From Toxotes chatareus (Eukaryota > Chordata > Actinopteri > Toxotidae), in NCBI GenBank assembly GCA_016801885.1, contig CM028884.1, forward strand, positions 30,155,577-30,219,576: 64,000 nucleotides of DNA. Reading direction: 5' to 3'. The position numbers and the translations under genes were made by a program. The notes below the pieces were generated by a model. It was not told the origin of the DNA. It made no database searches and worked only from the letters and a program-made list of their open reading frames with translations. Positions 62,701-64,000 of the stretch are shown here, piece by piece. Every line of letters starts with the position of its first letter. The stretch's first letter is position 1.

Positions 62701-64000
62701 TTAACCTCACTAAACCTAATGTGATATGACACATTACTGCCCTCCATTTTGAACACTTTCACAATAGTTTCAAAAAACATTTATTCTACAAAAAAATTCT
62801 GATTTTGACTAATATTTCAATCAAGTGGTTTATAAAAAATCATAATGTAAAATTACCCAATATTCAAGTAGATAAGGCACTGGGCCTGCCAATACCTGAC
62901 CCAAAATATCTGGAGCCTGTGTGGCCTCTAGCACCAAGTATTTCCTGCAGCTCCACTTTTCACATTTACATCTTAACTTTGTGACTTGTGAGTGGTAAAG
63001 CCAAAACGTGACATTACACGACTGTTACTGCTACGACTGCTTCACAGGCTGCTTTTTACAAGCTGCTGTGGACATTTCTACTGACCGTTTGCTATAACTC
63101 TTCCCCCCAACAGCAACTGTCCAATCATAGCTTAGCAACCGTAACTTTCAAGCTCTGGATCTCTCCACATGCTGAAGCGGTGTGAGTAGAGTCGCGGAGT
63201 GTGATGAGACGCTGGTTGTGGAAGTGTTTTTCTCCCATTCTGTGTTCCCATATTATTATTTTTTTCTTTTAACAATATCTGCAATACAGATAAAAACCCT
63301 CTAGGTTTACGTTATGACCACCAGTTTTAGTCATTTCAACTTTCTTCCTGAGAAATTGTGCTTTGTCCGAAATGCGCAACAGGCATAGAAACAGTCACTG
63401 AGGGGGGTCAGGGCTTAGTAAACGGTCAGTAGTTTACTAATGTCACATGAAGCATATATGCACCACTTAGTTTTAGCTACATAAGACTTGTACCACATCA
63501 TACATAAAACCACACTGCGAATTTTATACCTGTTTGTTTCAATCTGTACAGTTTTTGCTGCTGTCAGTGAAATGAAATCATTGTACCAACCATAAAAATG
63601 AATGAGTGGTTTATCTACGTGTGTATGTTATTAAGCTGGCTACACTCACTGGAGACCTTGCTATTTCATGTAGCCCTGCATCTGTAACAAGGAAATTTTG
63701 ATTCATAAAATTTAATTCTATAATGTAAAAAATGCTAACAAATATTTACATTCTCATTGTTTAGCTAAGAGAGAGGCAATGCTTTGTTATATTCCCAATT
63801 ACTTTCAGATACATGTAATAATTTCACCAAACATGGTGTAGATTTAGAGTCAGGCTAATTCGTGATTAGTCTGTAGTGGTGGAGAAATCAGGAGAAGGCT
63901 CAGATTGTTGACTTTAAACAGTGATTTATATTTCATCACTCCGTGGTGCAATCAGTGTGCCTGTTGATGAGGCGTGTGAGTGGTTACTTTGCTGCGCCTC
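59710..64000. other. Region downstream of calml4 without recognisable coding sequence
   Basis: Open frames here are short and do not resemble known proteins. It holds a T run near 62469-62491 and a short GGACT tandem at 62553-62575. In human the gene convergent with CALML4 is PIAS1, so part of this stretch could be the 3' UTR of a minus-strand gene whose coding exons lie to the right. No exon proves that. Confidence 0.5.
62553..62575. repeat. (GGACT)n short tandem repeat
   Basis: Four CTGGA/GGACT pentamer units in a row. Confidence 0.85.

Noticed and set aside
1..64000. CRISPR arrays, bacterial operons, rRNA or tRNA genes
   Set aside because: No regular spaced repeats, operon structure or RNA-gene signatures; the sequence is vertebrate nuclear DNA.

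Overview
The window is teleost nuclear DNA, AT-rich and probably from a percomorph-like fish. It has short protein-coding exons with GT-AG introns, many dinucleotide and tetranucleotide microsatellites, and several dispersed repeat families typical of ray-finned fish. No bacterial-type or viral gene organisation is present. Species cannot be decided from the sequence.

Layout, left to right. Positions 1-13203 hold no exon I can support; this is probably mostly the last intron of trip4 and/or intergenic DNA. On the minus strand, 17254-13204 carries eleven exons of trip4 (activating signal cointegrator 1), 518 codons in frame; the last exon(s), about 50-60 codons, were not found. Also on the minus strand, 38883-19550 carries a complete ten-exon chrna7-type nicotinic acetylcholine receptor alpha-7 subunit (510 aa). 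Positions 39017-41430 are intergenic, with the 5' end of a hAT-type transposon. On the plus strand, 41538-43334 is an intact intronless 598-codon gene that I do not recognise. It has an ETS site and a near-perfect RFX X-box upstream, and a minisatellite of about 97 bp period that starts at its stop codon. On the plus strand, 44604-53119 carries seven exons of cln6 (ER membrane protein, 304 aa) and 55844-59400 carries five exons of calml4 (153 aa). An internally deleted non-LTR retrotransposon lies between those two genes. Positions 59710-64000 contain no recognisable coding sequence.

For every exon of the four known genes, splice sites and reading phase were checked by hand; the phases join without a break. 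In human, CHRNA7, TRIP4, CLN6 and CALML4 are all on chromosome 15, and CLN6 and CALML4 are neighbours there, so the block looks like rearranged ancestral synteny. The four genes do not form a pathway. They act in ribosome rescue and transcription (trip4), ligand-gated ion flux (chrna7), ER-to-lysosome enzyme export (cln6) and myosin-7 based brush-border or stereocilia adhesion (calml4).

The most interesting object is the unrecognised 598-aa intronless gene with an RFX-type promoter motif. Next are the 858-bp insertion bounded by 18-bp direct repeats, a G-quadruplex-capable tract and a CA repeat beside a weak splice donor inside chrna7, and the X-box upstream of calml4.
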